From the NCBI GenBank assembly GCA_902779505.1, contig CACZBZ010000003.1, positions 1 through 64,000 of the forward strand: 64,000 nucleotides of DNA, given 5' to 3'. Position 1 is the first letter of the stretch. Each line of letters opens with the position of its first letter. Below the pieces are notes generated by a model that was not told where the DNA came from, ran no database searches, and worked only from the letters and a program-made list of their open reading frames with translations. The position numbers and the translations under genes are program-made. This DNA is from an uncultured Lachnospiraceae bacterium. Lineage in GTDB: Bacteria > Bacillota > Clostridia > Lachnospirales > Lachnospiraceae. Below are positions 35,430 to 45,213 of the stretch, piece after piece.

Positions 35430-37007
35430 TTATTCTTCGGTCGCTTCTTCCAATGCTTCCTGTCTTAACTGTTCCTCATCGAGATATTCGATACTCTCTT
35501 CTTCCTTATCCTCTTCGATGTATTCTTCTTCAACAAGTATACCCGATACCTGCTGCTTGATCTCCTCGGAGAGATTCTTAAGTGTGGGTGACACCTGTGC
35601 TCCACCCCAGACATCCGCAAAAGCAGTCTCTAACTTAAGCCAGTAGTTGGATGTTGCCATCATCTTGGGCATCGGAACCGAATCGGCATATTCATCGAGG
35701 AATACATTAAGATCCTCATTTTCGTACTGAGCATTTATATTGGCAGCCAGCTTTCCGGTCTTCTCATAGAGTTCGCCTGCGTGGGCGATGGTTAAGAATC
35801 TTGCAAAAGATTCAGCCTGATCTCTTTTATCACTGTATCCGTTAATAACTATGCAATCGGTAACAGACAGGTTCTTGCTGGGCTTGTCGGCATTAAGGTC
35901 AGGTATGGGAGCAACTCCGTATTCGTAAGCAAAATCCCCTGACTCAGCCTTCTCATTAAGAGTGGCAATTATATCAGTGGTTGCCGTAGTATAGAGAATC
36001 TTTCCTTCGCTGAATTCCTGAATCACATCCTGATATGTCATGTTGGCATACTCAAATGAAAAGAACTGATTCAGATTCTGATAGAGCTGCATCGCACTGA
36101 CGCTGTTGATATTATAGATGCTGATTATGTCGGGATTATCGCCGCAGCTTCCTCCCACATCCGCATAATTTCCAACGAAATAGTAATTATAGAAAATATC
36201 TCTTACGTCCCATTTGAAGATGGACTCAAGATCTGCGGGAGCATCATATTCTTCCGCAAATGCCAGCAAGTCGTCAAATGTGGCGGGAATAAGCTCGACC
36301 ACTCTGTCATTGACTCTTGCAAAAGTCTCCGCATCGAGTTTCTCAGACAGAGGAAGGTCTTCCTCCTCAGTAGATGCCTCTTCTGTGGAAGCCTCCGTTG
36401 AAGCTTCCGTCGAATCCTTATTCTCGGATGAACTGCTGCTTTCTTCGGACACGGTCTCACCTGCCGCTTCCGCAGCCTCCTTGTCCTCCGCCTCTATCTT
36501 GGAATAAGCATAATCCTGAAGATAAGTCTTGTTATATATAAGTGCGCATGTCTCAAAGAAGAAAGGATATGCCACCTTATTGTTCTTATATGTTACCGAA
36601 TCAATAGCGACCTGTGAAAAATTACTGGTCGATACATCTTCCTTTTCATCCGCTATGACTGCGGCACATCCGGAGAGATATGCCTTCTCCAGTGAATCAT
36701 TTGTGATGATATACAGGTCCGGAGCTCCGTCCTTCTCAACAGAAGCCTTATACACGGACTCTACATATTCGCTTCCGCTCTGAAGCTTCGGAATTACTCT
36801 TGCTCCGTAAGTCTCATGGTATTCAACGGCCATTGCGTTAAGATAATCCGTAAGCGCATCATCCGTATACCATATTACGAGAGAATCATTGTGGGCAAAA
36901 ACTTCCTCCCTCTCCGTATCAAGACTTGTATATCGCTGTGCAAGCAGGACGCCGACCACCATGGCCACGCATACTACCACCGCACAAATTTTCTTAGTTA
37001 TATTCAT
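35430..37007 (-). CDS. Extracellular solute-binding protein (family 1-like), orphan
   Basis: 525 residues. An N-terminal hydrophobic anchor (~7-23) is followed by a sugar-type solute-binding fold (LVIWYTDDALTDYLNAMAVE, YPFFFETCALIYNKTYL). A serine/threonine/glutamate-rich insert (~185-225, with repeated STEA) interrupts the fold, and a very acidic tail ends the protein. Such proteins deliver sugars or oligosaccharides to ABC permeases, but no permease or ATPase gene is nearby; it sits between argD and comEA. There is no lipobox cysteine, so it may stay anchored by its signal helix. Ligand unknown. Confidence 0.75.
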   Translation of the reverse strand: MNITKKICAVVVCVAMVVGVLLAQRYTSLDTEREEVFAHNDSLVIWYTDDALTDYLNAMAVEYHETYGARVIPKLQSGSEYVESVYKASVEKDGAPDLYIITNDSLEKAYLSGCAAVIADEKEDVSTSNFSQVAIDSVTYKNNKVAYPFFFETCALIYNKTYLQDYAYSKIEAEDKEAAEAAGETVSEESSSSSENKDSTEASTEASTEEASTEEEDLPLSEKLDAETFARVNDRVVELIPATFDDLLAFAEEYDAPADLESIFKWDVRDIFYNYYFVGNYADVGGSCGDNPDIISIYNINSVSAMQLYQNLNQFFSFEYANMTYQDVIQEFSEGKILYTTATTDIIATLNEKAESGDFAYEYGVAPIPDLNADKPSKNLSVTDCIVINGYSDKRDQAESFARFLTIAHAGELYEKTGKLAANINAQYENEDLNVFLDEYADSVPMPKMMATSNYWLKLETAFADVWGGAQVSPTLKNLSEEIKQQVSGILVEEEYIEEDKEEESIEYLDEEQLRQEALEEATEE

Positions 37008-37010
37008 CAG

Positions 37011-38216
37011 TTACTCCAAACATTGATCTTCTTCGCAAAGTATCTTATCAAGTATACCACACATCTTGTCAATGTCACATCTTTCAATTACAAGAGGAGG
37101 TAAAAGTCTGAGAACATTTTCACCTGCCGTCAGCATAAGAAGTCCGTTATCAATACCCTTGTTAACGACCTGGCCCGGTTTAACCGCAAGTTCAAGGCCC
37201 TGCATAAGGCCCTTTCCTCTTCTGCTTATAACAGAAGCATGCTTTTCCACAAGCTCATCCAGCTTCTCCTCAAAATAAGGGCTTATCTCGTTGACATGAG
37301 CGATAATATTCTTCTCCTCGAAAAGATCGAATACCTTGCTAACTGCCGCACAGGCCAGAGGATTGCCACCGTAGGTTGTACCGTGATCTCCTGCCACAAG
37401 GCTTGCCTTTGCGACTTTATCGTTCAGAACAAAGGCTCCCACGGGAATACCGTTTCCGAGAGCTTTTGCCGTAGTCATTATATCAGGTTTTACATCATAC
37501 TGCTGCCATGCATAGTAAGAACCCGTACGTCCCATTCCGCACTGGATCTCATCCAAAATAAGAAGAATATCCTTATCCTGGCATATCTTATATATGCCTT
37601 CAAGGAATTCCTTATCCGCAGGATATATACCGCCTTCACCCTGCACTGTTTCCAGGATTATTGCGCAGGTCTTGTCGTTGACCAACTCGGTCACGCTGCC
37701 AAGATTGTTCATTTCGGCAAAATTAACCTTGCTGATAAGAGGCTCAAAAGCTTCTCTGTATGCTGCCTTACCGGTAACAGCCAAGGCACCGCAGGTTCTT
37801 CCGTGGAAAGAATGATTCATGGCTATAATCTCATGATCGTTACAGCCGTCCTTGTTATATGCATACTTAAGGGCAGCTTTCAGGGCGCCCTCCACAGCTT
37901 CCGCACCGGAATTGGTAAAGAACGCCTTACAAAGGCCCGATGCTTTCACAAGTTTTTCGGCCGCTTCCGCAAGAGGCTTTGAATAATAGAGATTGGACAC
38001 ATGCACAATCTTATCTATCTGTGCCTTTACGGCATCGTTGAATTCTTTTACATTATGACCCAGGGCATATACCCCGATTCCCGAGTAGAAATCAAGGTAT
38101 TCCTTTCCCTCATCATCATAAAGATTCACACCGTCCCCGTGATCGAGAACAAGCTGAAAACGATTGTATGTATGAAGCAGATTATCCTCTGCCTTATCTA
38201 TGATCTGTTTGCTCAT
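37011..38216 (-). CDS. argD: Acetylornithine aminotransferase
   Basis: 401 residues of class III PLP aminotransferases. LDFYSGIGVYALGH, the LILDEIQCGMGRTG block and TTAKALGNGIPVGAF with the PLP lysine are typical of ArgD. It makes N-acetylornithine from N-acetylglutamate semialdehyde. Downstream of argB in the argJ-argB-argD unit. argC is not in this window. Confidence 0.93.
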   Translation of the reverse strand: MSKQIIDKAEDNLLHTYNRFQLVLDHGDGVNLYDDEGKEYLDFYSGIGVYALGHNVKEFNDAVKAQIDKIVHVSNLYYSKPLAEAAEKLVKASGLCKAFFTNSGAEAVEGALKAALKYAYNKDGCNDHEIIAMNHSFHGRTCGALAVTGKAAYREAFEPLISKVNFAEMNNLGSVTELVNDKTCAIILETVQGEGGIYPADKEFLEGIYKICQDKDILLILDEIQCGMGRTGSYYAWQQYDVKPDIMTTAKALGNGIPVGAFVLNDKVAKASLVAGDHGTTYGGNPLACAAVSKVFDLFEEKNIIAHVNEISPYFEEKLDELVEKHASVISRRGKGLMQGLELAVKPGQVVNKGIDNGLLMLTAGENVLRLLPPLVIERCDIDKMCGILDKILCEEDQCLE

Positions 38217-38285
38217 TTTTTCATTCTCCTGATATAGCCGTCAATGACCTTATAACGGCCTCTTTTTAAAAATAACAGCAGATAT

Positions 38286-39113
38286 TTATTCCTCGCCGTC
38301 GGGAATAATGGCTGTGCCGACACCCTTATCGGTAAATATTTCAAGCAGCATACTGTGAGGTGTTCTACCGTCAAGAATATGGACATTGCCCACTCCGTTC
38401 TTTACGGCTTCCGTACAGTTGCTGAGTTTCGGAAGCATACCGCCGCCTATCATGCCCGATGATATAAGTTCGTCGGCTTCGGAAGCGCTTATCCTTGTTA
38501 TGAAAGAAGACTTGTCATTAAAGTCTTTGTAAAGTCCTTCGGTATCTGTGAGGAATACCAGCTTGTTTGCTCCCACAGCCTTGGCAATGGCGCAAGCCGC
38601 ATCATCCGCATTGATATTGTATGTATTAAAGTCTTTATCCAGTCCGATAGGTGCAACTATGGGAAGGAAGTCCTTATCAAGAAGGTCATATATAATCTTG
38701 GGATCCACTTCCGTTACATTGCCCACGAATCCGATGTCCTGACCGTCGCTGTATTTTTTCTCGCATGTTAAGAGGCCAAGTTCTTCCACCATGCGAACAA
38801 GATTCTTTCCTACACGGCCAAGCACCATCTCGGCTATTTCCATAGTCTCCTCATCGGTTACTCTGAGACCGTTAACGAACTTAGGCTCCTTACCGGATTT
38901 TTCCACCCACTTGGATATTGCCTTTCCGCCGCCGTGAACGATGATGGGCTTAAAACCTACCAGCTTCAGCAGCGTAACGTCCTTAATGACGTTTTTCTGA
39001 AGTTCTTCGTTACTCATGGCACTTCCGCCGTATTTAACAACGATTATTTTTCTGTTGAACTTCTGTATATAAGGAAGCAGCACCTCCGCCTTCTTGAGTA
39101 TTTCCTGATCCAT
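38286..39113 (-). CDS. argB: Acetylglutamate kinase
   Basis: 275 residues of the amino acid kinase family. [39 protein letters not shown] and [14 protein letters not shown] are diagnostic. It phosphorylates N-acetylglutamate, the committed step of arginine synthesis in many bacteria. The N-terminus is compact (starts at [19 protein letters not shown]). Confidence 0.95.
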   Translation of the reverse strand: MDQEILKKAEVLLPYIQKFNRKIIVVKYGGSAMSNEELQKNVIKDVTLLKLVGFKPIIVHGGGKAISKWVEKSGKEPKFVNGLRVTDEETMEIAEMVLGRVGKNLVRMVEELGLLTCEKKYSDGQDIGFVGNVTEVDPKIIYDLLDKDFLPIVAPIGLDKDFNTYNINADDAACAIAKAVGANKLVFLTDTEGLYKDFNDKSSFITRISASEADELISSGMIGGGMLPKLSNCTEAVKNGVGNVHILDGRTPHSMLLEIFTDKGVGTAIIPDGEE

Positions 39114-39134
39114 AATTCCTCCTTGTCAGACCTT

Positions 39135-40358
39135 TTAGCTTCTGTAATCCGCGTTTATATCAACATATTTGTGAGTAAGGTCACAGCCCCAGGCCGTTGC
39201 CTCCTCGTTACCTTCATTCATATTGACAAATACCGTCACTTCATTCTCCGACAGTATCTTGGTAGCCTTATCTTCATCGAATTCCAGGGGAGTTCCATGG
39301 TCAAAGACCTTCATCTCTCCTGCCTTGCTCATGAATGACAGCTCCACATCATTCTGATCGAATTCTGCTCCCGAATAGCCCATTGCGCATAAAAATCTGC
39401 CGAAATTGGCATCGTGGCCATAGATTGCAGCTTTTGAAAGATTGGAACCGACCACCGCTCTGGCCATGGTTCGTGCATCATCTTTGCTCTTGGCACCGAT
39501 TATCTTACATTCGAAGAGAGCCGTTGCACCCTCGCCGTCGGAAGCCATTTTTCTTGCCAGGAATCTGCATACATAGAAGAGTGCCTCATAAAAGGCCTCA
39601 TAATCCTCATTCTTGGAATCAATCTTCTTATTTCCCGCCATTCCGTTGGCCATAATAAGCAGGGTATCATTGGTGGATGTATCACCGTCAACCGTTATCA
39701 TATTAAATGTATCTTTAATAACTGCACTCAAAGCTTCCTGAAGAAGTTCCTTTGAAATATCCAAATCTGTGGAAAGGAAGCCAAGCATTGTACACATATT
39801 GGGATGAATCATTCCCGAACCTTTACTCATTCCTCCCAGGGTAACTGTCTCACCGTCTATCTCAAAATTAACCGCAATTTCCTTATTGACCGTGTCGGTC
39901 GTCATGATAGCCTTGGAAGCATCAAGCCCCGCTGCTATGCTGTCATCAAGTTCTTTGCTCATCTTTTCTACGCCACTGACAAGCTTGTCAACAGGAAGCT
40001 GCATACCTATAACACCGGTACTTGCCACCGCAACGCTGTCAAAAGGAATATTAAGAGCCGCTTCAACCGTCTTTGCAGTCTTCTTACAGGCTTCAAAACC
40101 TTCTTCTCCGGTACATGCATTGGCAATTCCGGAATTAACAACCACCGCCTGCATGGGACGACCGCTCTTTGTGATCTCCATATCCCACTGAACACAGGCT
40201 GCCTTTACCACATTGGAAGTATAAGTACCCGCACATACCGCAGGGACATCCGAACAGATCATTGCCATGTCTCTTCTTCCCGCATATTTAATATTCGCTT
40301 CGCAGCTTGCAGCTTTGAAACCCTTTGCCGCTGTAATTCCACCTTCAATAACTTTCAT
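39135..40358 (-). CDS. argJ: Glutamate N-acetyltransferase / ornithine acetyltransferase
   Basis: 407 residues. The self-cleavage and nucleophile site is GMIHPNMCTML, with Thr190 as the nucleophile; the residue before it is cysteine where most members have alanine. GVIGMQLPVDK and the VNSGIANACTG block are conserved. It recycles the acetyl group from acetylornithine to glutamate and may also use acetyl-CoA. First of the biosynthetic genes, after a GNAT gene. Confidence 0.94.
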   Translation of the reverse strand: MKVIEGGITAAKGFKAASCEANIKYAGRRDMAMICSDVPAVCAGTYTSNVVKAACVQWDMEITKSGRPMQAVVVNSGIANACTGEEGFEACKKTAKTVEAALNIPFDSVAVASTGVIGMQLPVDKLVSGVEKMSKELDDSIAAGLDASKAIMTTDTVNKEIAVNFEIDGETVTLGGMSKGSGMIHPNMCTMLGFLSTDLDISKELLQEALSAVIKDTFNMITVDGDTSTNDTLLIMANGMAGNKKIDSKNEDYEAFYEALFYVCRFLARKMASDGEGATALFECKIIGAKSKDDARTMARAVVGSNLSKAAIYGHDANFGRFLCAMGYSGAEFDQNDVELSFMSKAGEMKVFDHGTPLEFDEDKATKILSENEVTVFVNMNEGNEEATAWGCDLTHKYVDINADYRS

Positions 40359-40373
40359 ATCACACCTCTGTAT

Positions 40374-40817
40374 CTACTTATTAAATTCCACTATATTGGC
40401 ATCGTTTAATGTAAAGTCATAATAATTAAGGTCCAGTCTCTCTGTCCATCCTATGGTATGCCAGAAAGCATTACCAATATCATTTTTTGTAAAAGCAATA
40501 AGACTTACCTTATTTATATTCTCTTTTTTCAGAGCCTGCATGGCAAAGACGACCATAGACTTGCCGATTCCCCTGAGTCTGTAGTCGGGATCCACACAGA
40601 CATGGTAAAGACAGCCTCTTCTTCCGTCATGGCCACAGAGGATTGCTCCCACAATATGATCATCTTCCACTGCCACCACACTGATTCCGGGATTTCTTAA
40701 TAAGAATCTTTCGACACCCTCTCTGGAATCGTCTATGCTTCTGATGGCAAATCCTTTAATTTTCATCCACAGGCTGCGAACCTCGTCGTAGTCTGCAATT
40801 TCCATTGCTCTTATCAT
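40374..40817 (-). CDS. GNAT family N-acetyltransferase next to argJ
   Basis: 147 residues. The acetyl-CoA motif VDPDYRLRGIGKSMVVFAMQALK and the C-terminal NAFWHTIGWTERLDLNYYDF are typical of GNAT enzymes. It is the promoter-proximal gene of the argJ-argB-argD unit, which suggests a link to arginine synthesis, such as short-form N-acetylglutamate synthase, but the motifs do not prove this. The Shine-Dalgarno is poorly spaced from the ATG. Confidence 0.8.
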   Translation of the reverse strand: MIRAMEIADYDEVRSLWMKIKGFAIRSIDDSREGVERFLLRNPGISVVAVEDDHIVGAILCGHDGRRGCLYHVCVDPDYRLRGIGKSMVVFAMQALKKENINKVSLIAFTKNDIGNAFWHTIGWTERLDLNYYDFTLNDANIVEFNK

Positions 40818-40846
40818 AGTATGTCTATTAGTCCTTCCAATCTTCC

Positions 40847-40875
40847 ATCTTACCCCAGAGACAATATATTTTCAA
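40847..40875 (-). promoter_or_regulatory. Promoter of GNAT-argJ-argB-argD
   Basis: TTGAAA (40870-40875) and TAAGAT (40847-40852) on the minus strand with a 17-bp spacer, ~30 bases ahead of the GNAT start. Confidence 0.75.
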
Positions 40876-40922
40876 CTTTTCGGGTCATGTCCCCCTAAAC
40901 TAGCTCAGGGCCGATAGTGTTG

Positions 40923-41009
40923 TGCATAAATATACTTCATATATGTATATTATGCAAGTTTAGAATGGAATTATGCAATATTTTCTGTATAAATTACATT
41001 TTTATGCAA
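40923..41009. promoter_or_regulatory. Candidate arginine operator region (repeated TTATGCAA)
   Basis: Between the divergent promoters lie an inverted repeat TGCATAAATATAC (40923-40935) / GTATATTATGCA (40945-40956) and three direct copies of TTATGCAA (40950, 40971, 41002). AT-rich palindromes of this kind fit an ArgR-type operator controlling both arginine units. This is inference; no ArgR gene is in the window. Confidence 0.5.
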
Positions 41010-41019
41010 AAATTACCCC

Positions 41020-41048
41020 TTGCGAATGTATTAAATATGTTGTATATT
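41020..41048 (+). promoter_or_regulatory. Promoter of argG
   Basis: TTGCGA (41020-41025) and TATATT (41043-41048) with a 17-bp spacer. A GGGCAT/ATGCCC hairpin (41057-41073) lies at the start of the leader. Confidence 0.75.
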
Positions 41049-41117
41049 GATTAAGCGGGCATCGCAAATGCCCATATGGATTTTAGTTTTTGAACAATAA
41101 TATGGAGGATTAATAAT

Positions 41118-42338
41118 ATGAAAGAAAAAGTAATTTTGGCTTACTCAGGTGGTCTTGATACAAGTGCGCTGATTCCCTGGCTCAAAGAGAATTTTGATTA
41201 TGATGTAATCTGTGTCTGCGGTAACTGCGGACAGGCTGAAGAACTTGAAGGACTTGAGGAAAGAGCACTTTCTTCAGGTGCAGCAAAGCTTTATATAGAG
41301 GATCTTACAGATGAGTTCTGTGAAGATTTCATTATGCCTTGTGTTAAAGCACATGCCGTATACGAGAATAAGTACCTTCTCGGTACATCAATGGCTCGTC
41401 CGGTAATTGCAAAGAAGCTTGTTGAGATAGCACGTAAGGAAGGTGCAACAGCCATCTGTCACGGTGCTACAGGAAAAGGTAATGACCAGATCAGATTCGA
41501 GCTCGGAATCAAGGCTCTTGCTCCCGATCTTAAGATCATAGCTGCATGGAGAGATCCTCATTGGACAATGAGCTCCCGTGAAGAAGAGATTGAATATTGT
41601 CGTGCACACGGCATCAATCTTCCTTTCTCAGCTGATTCAAGCTACAGCCGTGACCGTAACCTCTGGCATATAAGCCACGAAGGTCTCGAACTCGAAGATC
41701 CTGCCAACGAGCCTAATTACGATCATCTCCTTGTTCTCGGAACCACTCCCGAAAAGGCTCCCGAAGAAGGCGAATACGTAACAATGACATTTGAAAAAGG
41801 AACGCCTACATCAGTTAACGGTAAGAAGATGAAGGTTGCCGACATCATCGCCGAACTCAACAGACTTGGCGGCAAGCACGGAATCGGAATCATCGATATC
41901 GTTGAGAACCGTGTTGTAGGTATGAAGAGCCGTGGCGTATATGAGACACCCGGTGGAACAATCCTCTATGAAGCTCACCAGCAGCTTGAAGAGCTTATCC
42001 TCGACAGAGATACATATGCTCTTAAGCAGGATATGGGCAACAAGTTTGCACAGATCGTATACGAAGGCAAGTGGTTCACCCCTCTTCGTGAAGCTGTTCA
42101 GGCTTTCATCGAGAGCACTCAGCAGTACGTAACAGGTGAAGTTAAGTTCAAGCTCTACAAGGGTAACATCATCAAGGCCGGTACAACATCACCTTACTCA
42201 CTCTACAATGAGAGCATTGCTTCATTCACCACAGGTGATCTCTATGACCACCATGATGCAGAAGGCTTCATCAACCTCTTCGGACTTTCAACAAAGGTTC
42301 GTGCAATGAAGATGCAGCAGCTCGGAGAACTTAAATAA
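41118..42338 (+). CDS. argG: Argininosuccinate synthase
   Basis: 406 residues. The PP-loop [29 protein letters not shown] and [19 protein letters not shown] are diagnostic. It joins citrulline and aspartate with ATP. A good GGAGG precedes the ATG by about 9 bases. It is a single-gene unit facing away from the other arg genes; argH and argF are not in the window. Confidence 0.97.
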   Translation: MKEKVILAYSGGLDTSALIPWLKENFDYDVICVCGNCGQAEELEGLEERALSSGAAKLYIEDLTDEFCEDFIMPCVKAHAVYENKYLLGTSMARPVIAKKLVEIARKEGATAICHGATGKGNDQIRFELGIKALAPDLKIIAAWRDPHWTMSSREEEIEYCRAHGINLPFSADSSYSRDRNLWHISHEGLELEDPANEPNYDHLLVLGTTPEKAPEEGEYVTMTFEKGTPTSVNGKKMKVADIIAELNRLGGKHGIGIIDIVENRVVGMKSRGVYETPGGTILYEAHQQLEELILDRDTYALKQDMGNKFAQIVYEGKWFTPLREAVQAFIESTQQYVTGEVKFKLYKGNIIKAGTTSPYSLYNESIASFTTGDLYDHHDAEGFINLFGLSTKVRAMKMQQLGELK

Positions 42339-42350
42339 GGCACTGATATA

Positions 42351-42386
42351 AAACTGCCGTGAGCATAAGCTTACGGCAGTTTTTTT
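42351..42386 (+). terminator. Terminator of argG
   Basis: AAACTGCCGTGAGC and GCTTACGGCAGTTT form a 14-bp stem (one G-T pair) with an ATAA loop, followed by TTTTTT. Confidence 0.95.
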
Positions 42387-42436
42387 GTGTAAGATAGATA
42401 TATTGCATAATAATTCCCCGATGTTATAATACGGAT

Positions 42437-42730
42437 ATGAACGTATATATAGTAATAGCTTTATATCTGATAATAGTGAATATCGTAGGATTTGCCCTTA
42501 TGGGTAATGACAAGAAAAGAGCCAGGAAGCACATGTTCCGCATTCCCGAAGCCGCTCTTTTTATTGTTGCCATAATAGGAGGAAGTCTTGGCTCCATCAT
42601 CGGTATGAAGGTATTTCGCCATAAGACAAGACACTGGTATTTTACTTACGGAATGCCTTTTATACTCCTGCTTCAGATTGCTGTTATAATACTCATACAT
42701 TTTTCACCTGTTACTGTAGCATTTTTATAA
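42437..42730 (+). CDS. DUF1294 family small membrane protein
   Basis: 97 residues with three hydrophobic helices (~3-22, ~39-58, ~71-92). The central NDKKRARKHMFRIPEAALF and the following GGSLGSIIGMKVFRHKTRHWYF are the DUF1294 signature. Function unknown. It lies between argG and the LytTR regulator. Confidence 0.88.
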   Translation: MNVYIVIALYLIIVNIVGFALMGNDKKRARKHMFRIPEAALFIVAIIGGSLGSIIGMKVFRHKTRHWYFTYGMPFILLLQIAVIILIHFSPVTVAFL

Positions 42731-42775
42731 AATAAGGCATTATTTACATCATATAAAAGGAACATTCATAATACT

Positions 42776-43516
42776 ATGGATACAACACTTCATGTTGCAT
42801 TATGCGACAGCGATCCCGGCGATCGCAAACAGATGGAGAGACTCTTAAACAGAGAATCCGACAAAAGAATAAATACCACAGGTGTTTTTTACATCGACAC
42901 CTTTGGAAGCGCTGAGGCGATCATCAACACTCCCATGTTGTATGACGCCTATTTTCTCGATGTTACCGACAAAGTCTGCAACTCATATGACATTGCATTT
43001 GCCCTCAGAGAAAAAGGTGTCCTTGCCCCCATTATCTACTGCATATCATCCATAGACTACAGACAGTCCGGAGAACTGTTAACCAACAGTGTATTCTTAA
43101 ACAAGCCCATTAAGACCGAAGAACTGTCTCTGATTCTTGACGAGATTATTAATCAAAAAAAAGAGAGCTATATCCCGACGATAGAACTTCGTAACAACTA
43201 TGATACATTCTATATAGAAGAAAAAGATGTCATGTATTTTAAGGGGGACGGTTATACCGTAACAGCCCACATGGCCGACGGATCTGTTAAGAAAGCCAAT
43301 ACCTTTATCGGCTCCCTCTGGCATGACATATATTTCTACCCCACAATGGAGCTGGCAAATAAAAATACCATCATCAATGTGAGACATACAGCCGGGGTAG
43401 GGTTAGCTTCTGCCACAATGGATGATGGTACCGTTATCAAATGTAAGTTGGGATTTTTCCCTGCGGTAAAAAAGGCTTTTACCAATTATAAAGAGGGGCT
43501 TAATAAGCCACAATAA
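42776..43516 (+). CDS. LytTR family response regulator
   Basis: 246 residues. An N-terminal receiver (ALCDSDPGDRKQM; probable phosphoacceptor aspartate in AYFLDVTD; conserved lysine in FLNKPI) is joined to a C-terminal LytTR DNA-binding domain (YIEEKDVMYFKGDGYTVTAH ... NVRHTAGVG). No histidine kinase gene is nearby, so the partner is unknown. The last 17 bases overlap the degV gene on the other strand. Confidence 0.88.
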   Translation: MDTTLHVALCDSDPGDRKQMERLLNRESDKRINTTGVFYIDTFGSAEAIINTPMLYDAYFLDVTDKVCNSYDIAFALREKGVLAPIIYCISSIDYRQSGELLTNSVFLNKPIKTEELSLILDEIINQKKESYIPTIELRNNYDTFYIEEKDVMYFKGDGYTVTAHMADGSVKKANTFIGSLWHDIYFYPTMELANKNTIINVRHTAGVGLASATMDDGTVIKCKLGFFPAVKKAFTNYKEGLNKPQ

Positions 43517-44351
43517 TGCCGCCGTTATTGGCAAATAATGAGCTCATTCCGGATGTACTGAGGATAATGATATCCTGAATCCCCGTCTTCATCTCGATCA
43601 GGTGCTTTATCATTTCCGCACCTTTTCTGTTATTGCAGTGTGTAATTACAATTCTGTTTTTCTTATCCTTCTTTTTACCCAGACCCGCAACTACACTGGC
43701 AGCCATTTCCTGCCATGCTTTCTGAAGGCCCAAGCACTGTCCTATCTGAACTATCTCACCGTTCTTCTCACCGAATAATGACTTGATATGTAAAGAAGCG
43801 CTTATCTTTGCTCCTGTTCTTGAGAAGAATCCGTCCTTTTTAAGAGGTTCTACATTGTTAACAACCGCAATGGTCTTCATCTGGTCTCTGTATTCCTCTA
43901 TTTCGCTCCATATCTTTCTGAAGTCTCCGCCATACTTTCTCTCAAGCTCGGTTATCTTCAGAGCTATAAGACACTCTCCGCCCGAAGCAGTTCTGGAATC
44001 GATGACACATATCTCCTTGTCCTCGTTCTCAGCCTCATATATTCTCTTTGCCATCATTGCGCTGTCATAACACTTGTTAAGTTTGCTGGAGATGGTAATG
44101 ATATATATTCTCTTGGCCAAACTGCCCTCAATAGCCTTAAGGAAAAGGTCCGGAGACGGACATGCAGCCTTGGGCGCACGTTTGCTCAGTTCCATAGCCT
44201 TTAAGAGTCTGGCAATATTGATATTCTTGCCGTCTCTCACAGGTACACCGTCTATCTCAACACGGAAAGGGATTCTTTCGAATCTCGGATCGTTTTTTAA
44301 GTTCTTCGGTAACTCACATGAGCTGTCGGCAATTATTTTATATTCACACAT
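43500..44351 (-). CDS. DegV family fatty-acid-binding protein
   Basis: 283 residues beginning YKIIADSSCELP, the DegV start. The GKNINIARLLKAMELSKRAP, SPDLFLKAIE and VIDSRTASGGECLIALK blocks match the family. DegV/FakB proteins bind fatty acids and present them to the FakA kinase in related Firmicutes; fakA is not in the window, so the lipid role is by family only. Confidence 0.88.
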   Translation of the reverse strand: MCEYKIIADSSCELPKNLKNDPRFERIPFRVEIDGVPVRDGKNINIARLLKAMELSKRAPKAACPSPDLFLKAIEGSLAKRIYIITISSKLNKCYDSAMMAKRIYEAENEDKEICVIDSRTASGGECLIALKITELERKYGGDFRKIWSEIEEYRDQMKTIAVVNNVEPLKKDGFFSRTGAKISASLHIKSLFGEKNGEIVQIGQCLGLQKAWQEMAASVVAGLGKKKDKKNRIVITHCNNRKGAEMIKHLIEMKTGIQDIIILSTSGMSSLFANNGGIIVAY

Positions 44352-44502
44352 TTTTTATTCCTTTGTTTGAATAACTTGTTCATGTAGTTTTGTATACTAC
44401 ATATATTATCATCCCCTTTTATTCTTGTAAATAGATTTTGCAAAAAACATTTAAAAATGCTTTTTATTGACCATTCACTCCGCCCTTGATAACATATAGA
44501 CT

Positions 44503-44964
44503 ATGAAAACAACAGAAATAACACATCAGAAAGAATTTATGAATAAGCTGCTTGTAAGCGATTCCTTTGACACTTTTCTACTCAAGGAAGCGGCTTTGCG
44601 CACTTCCGTAGGTTACAGTATCGACGGAAGAGAGAACAAGGCTTTTTATACAAAAGAGCAGCTTGAAAATAATATAAGCCCATATGACTATGTCACATGG
44701 GCTAAAATCAAATCAAACATATTAAATATCATCAAAGGTCAGAATACACCTTTATCCATGAAGATCGTCCTCTATGCCGGTCCCGAACTCACAAAAGAGA
44801 TCCTTTCGGATGAACTGATGTCTGATGTAGACTACCTTGCTCTCAATTTCCGCTTTGATGAAAGCGGTATGAGTCTCACTACTGCCGTAGCCTACAAGGC
44901 TTTCACTTTGGACAAAGAGGCCGACCGCCTCTGGGATTCCTACATAGACAAACTCATCTCTTAA
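44503..44964 (+). CDS. DUF5721-like protein
   Basis: 153 residues, no membrane helix. The N-terminus (KEFMNKLLVSDSFDTFLLKEA) and SIDGRENKAFYTKEQ resemble a family I recall as DUF5721 in Lachnospiraceae; the name is tentative. Beta-rich middle with LSMKIVLYAGPELTKEIL. Function unknown. Its stop lies one base from the stop of the convergent orf81, with no terminator between. Confidence 0.75.
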   Translation: MKTTEITHQKEFMNKLLVSDSFDTFLLKEAALRTSVGYSIDGRENKAFYTKEQLENNISPYDYVTWAKIKSNILNIIKGQNTPLSMKIVLYAGPELTKEILSDELMSDVDYLALNFRFDESGMSLTTAVAYKAFTLDKEADRLWDSYIDKLIS

Positions 44965-44965
44965 A

Positions 44966-45211
44966 TCAGTCGGCTACATCTTCCTCATCAAATACAACGG
45001 TAACGTAGAATCCCTTGGGATTCTCTTCTATGCTCACCACATCTCCTTCTCTGCTTTTAAGCCTTTGTCTGAAGGGAATATTGGATGACATGGCAAGTGA
45101 AGGATCGATGGTGTAATAATAATTGCTGGGGAGTTCACCCTCGGTAACCGTTACATGGTCACCTTCTTTTACCACACCGGGACGCTCCATTTTGAATTCC
45201 ATTTTTCGCAT
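44966..45211 (-). CDS. Small protein of unknown function (81 residues)
   Basis: 81 residues, acidic, no membrane helix. VVKEGDHVTVTEGELPSNYYY and GDVVSIEENPKGFYVTVVF look like two beta-barrel strands pairs, but I do not recognise a family. It follows the EamA gene by two bases in the carB-ridA-eamA run, which supports translation. Confidence 0.65.
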   Translation of the reverse strand: MRKMEFKMERPGVVKEGDHVTVTEGELPSNYYYTIDPSLAMSSNIPFRQRLKSREGDVVSIEENPKGFYVTVVFDEEDVAD

Positions 45212-45213
45212 GT

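Noticed and set aside
42461..42700. Frame antisense to the DUF1294 gene (79 residues)
   Set aside because: The plus-strand frame has a recognisable family signature; the opposite frame is its shadow.
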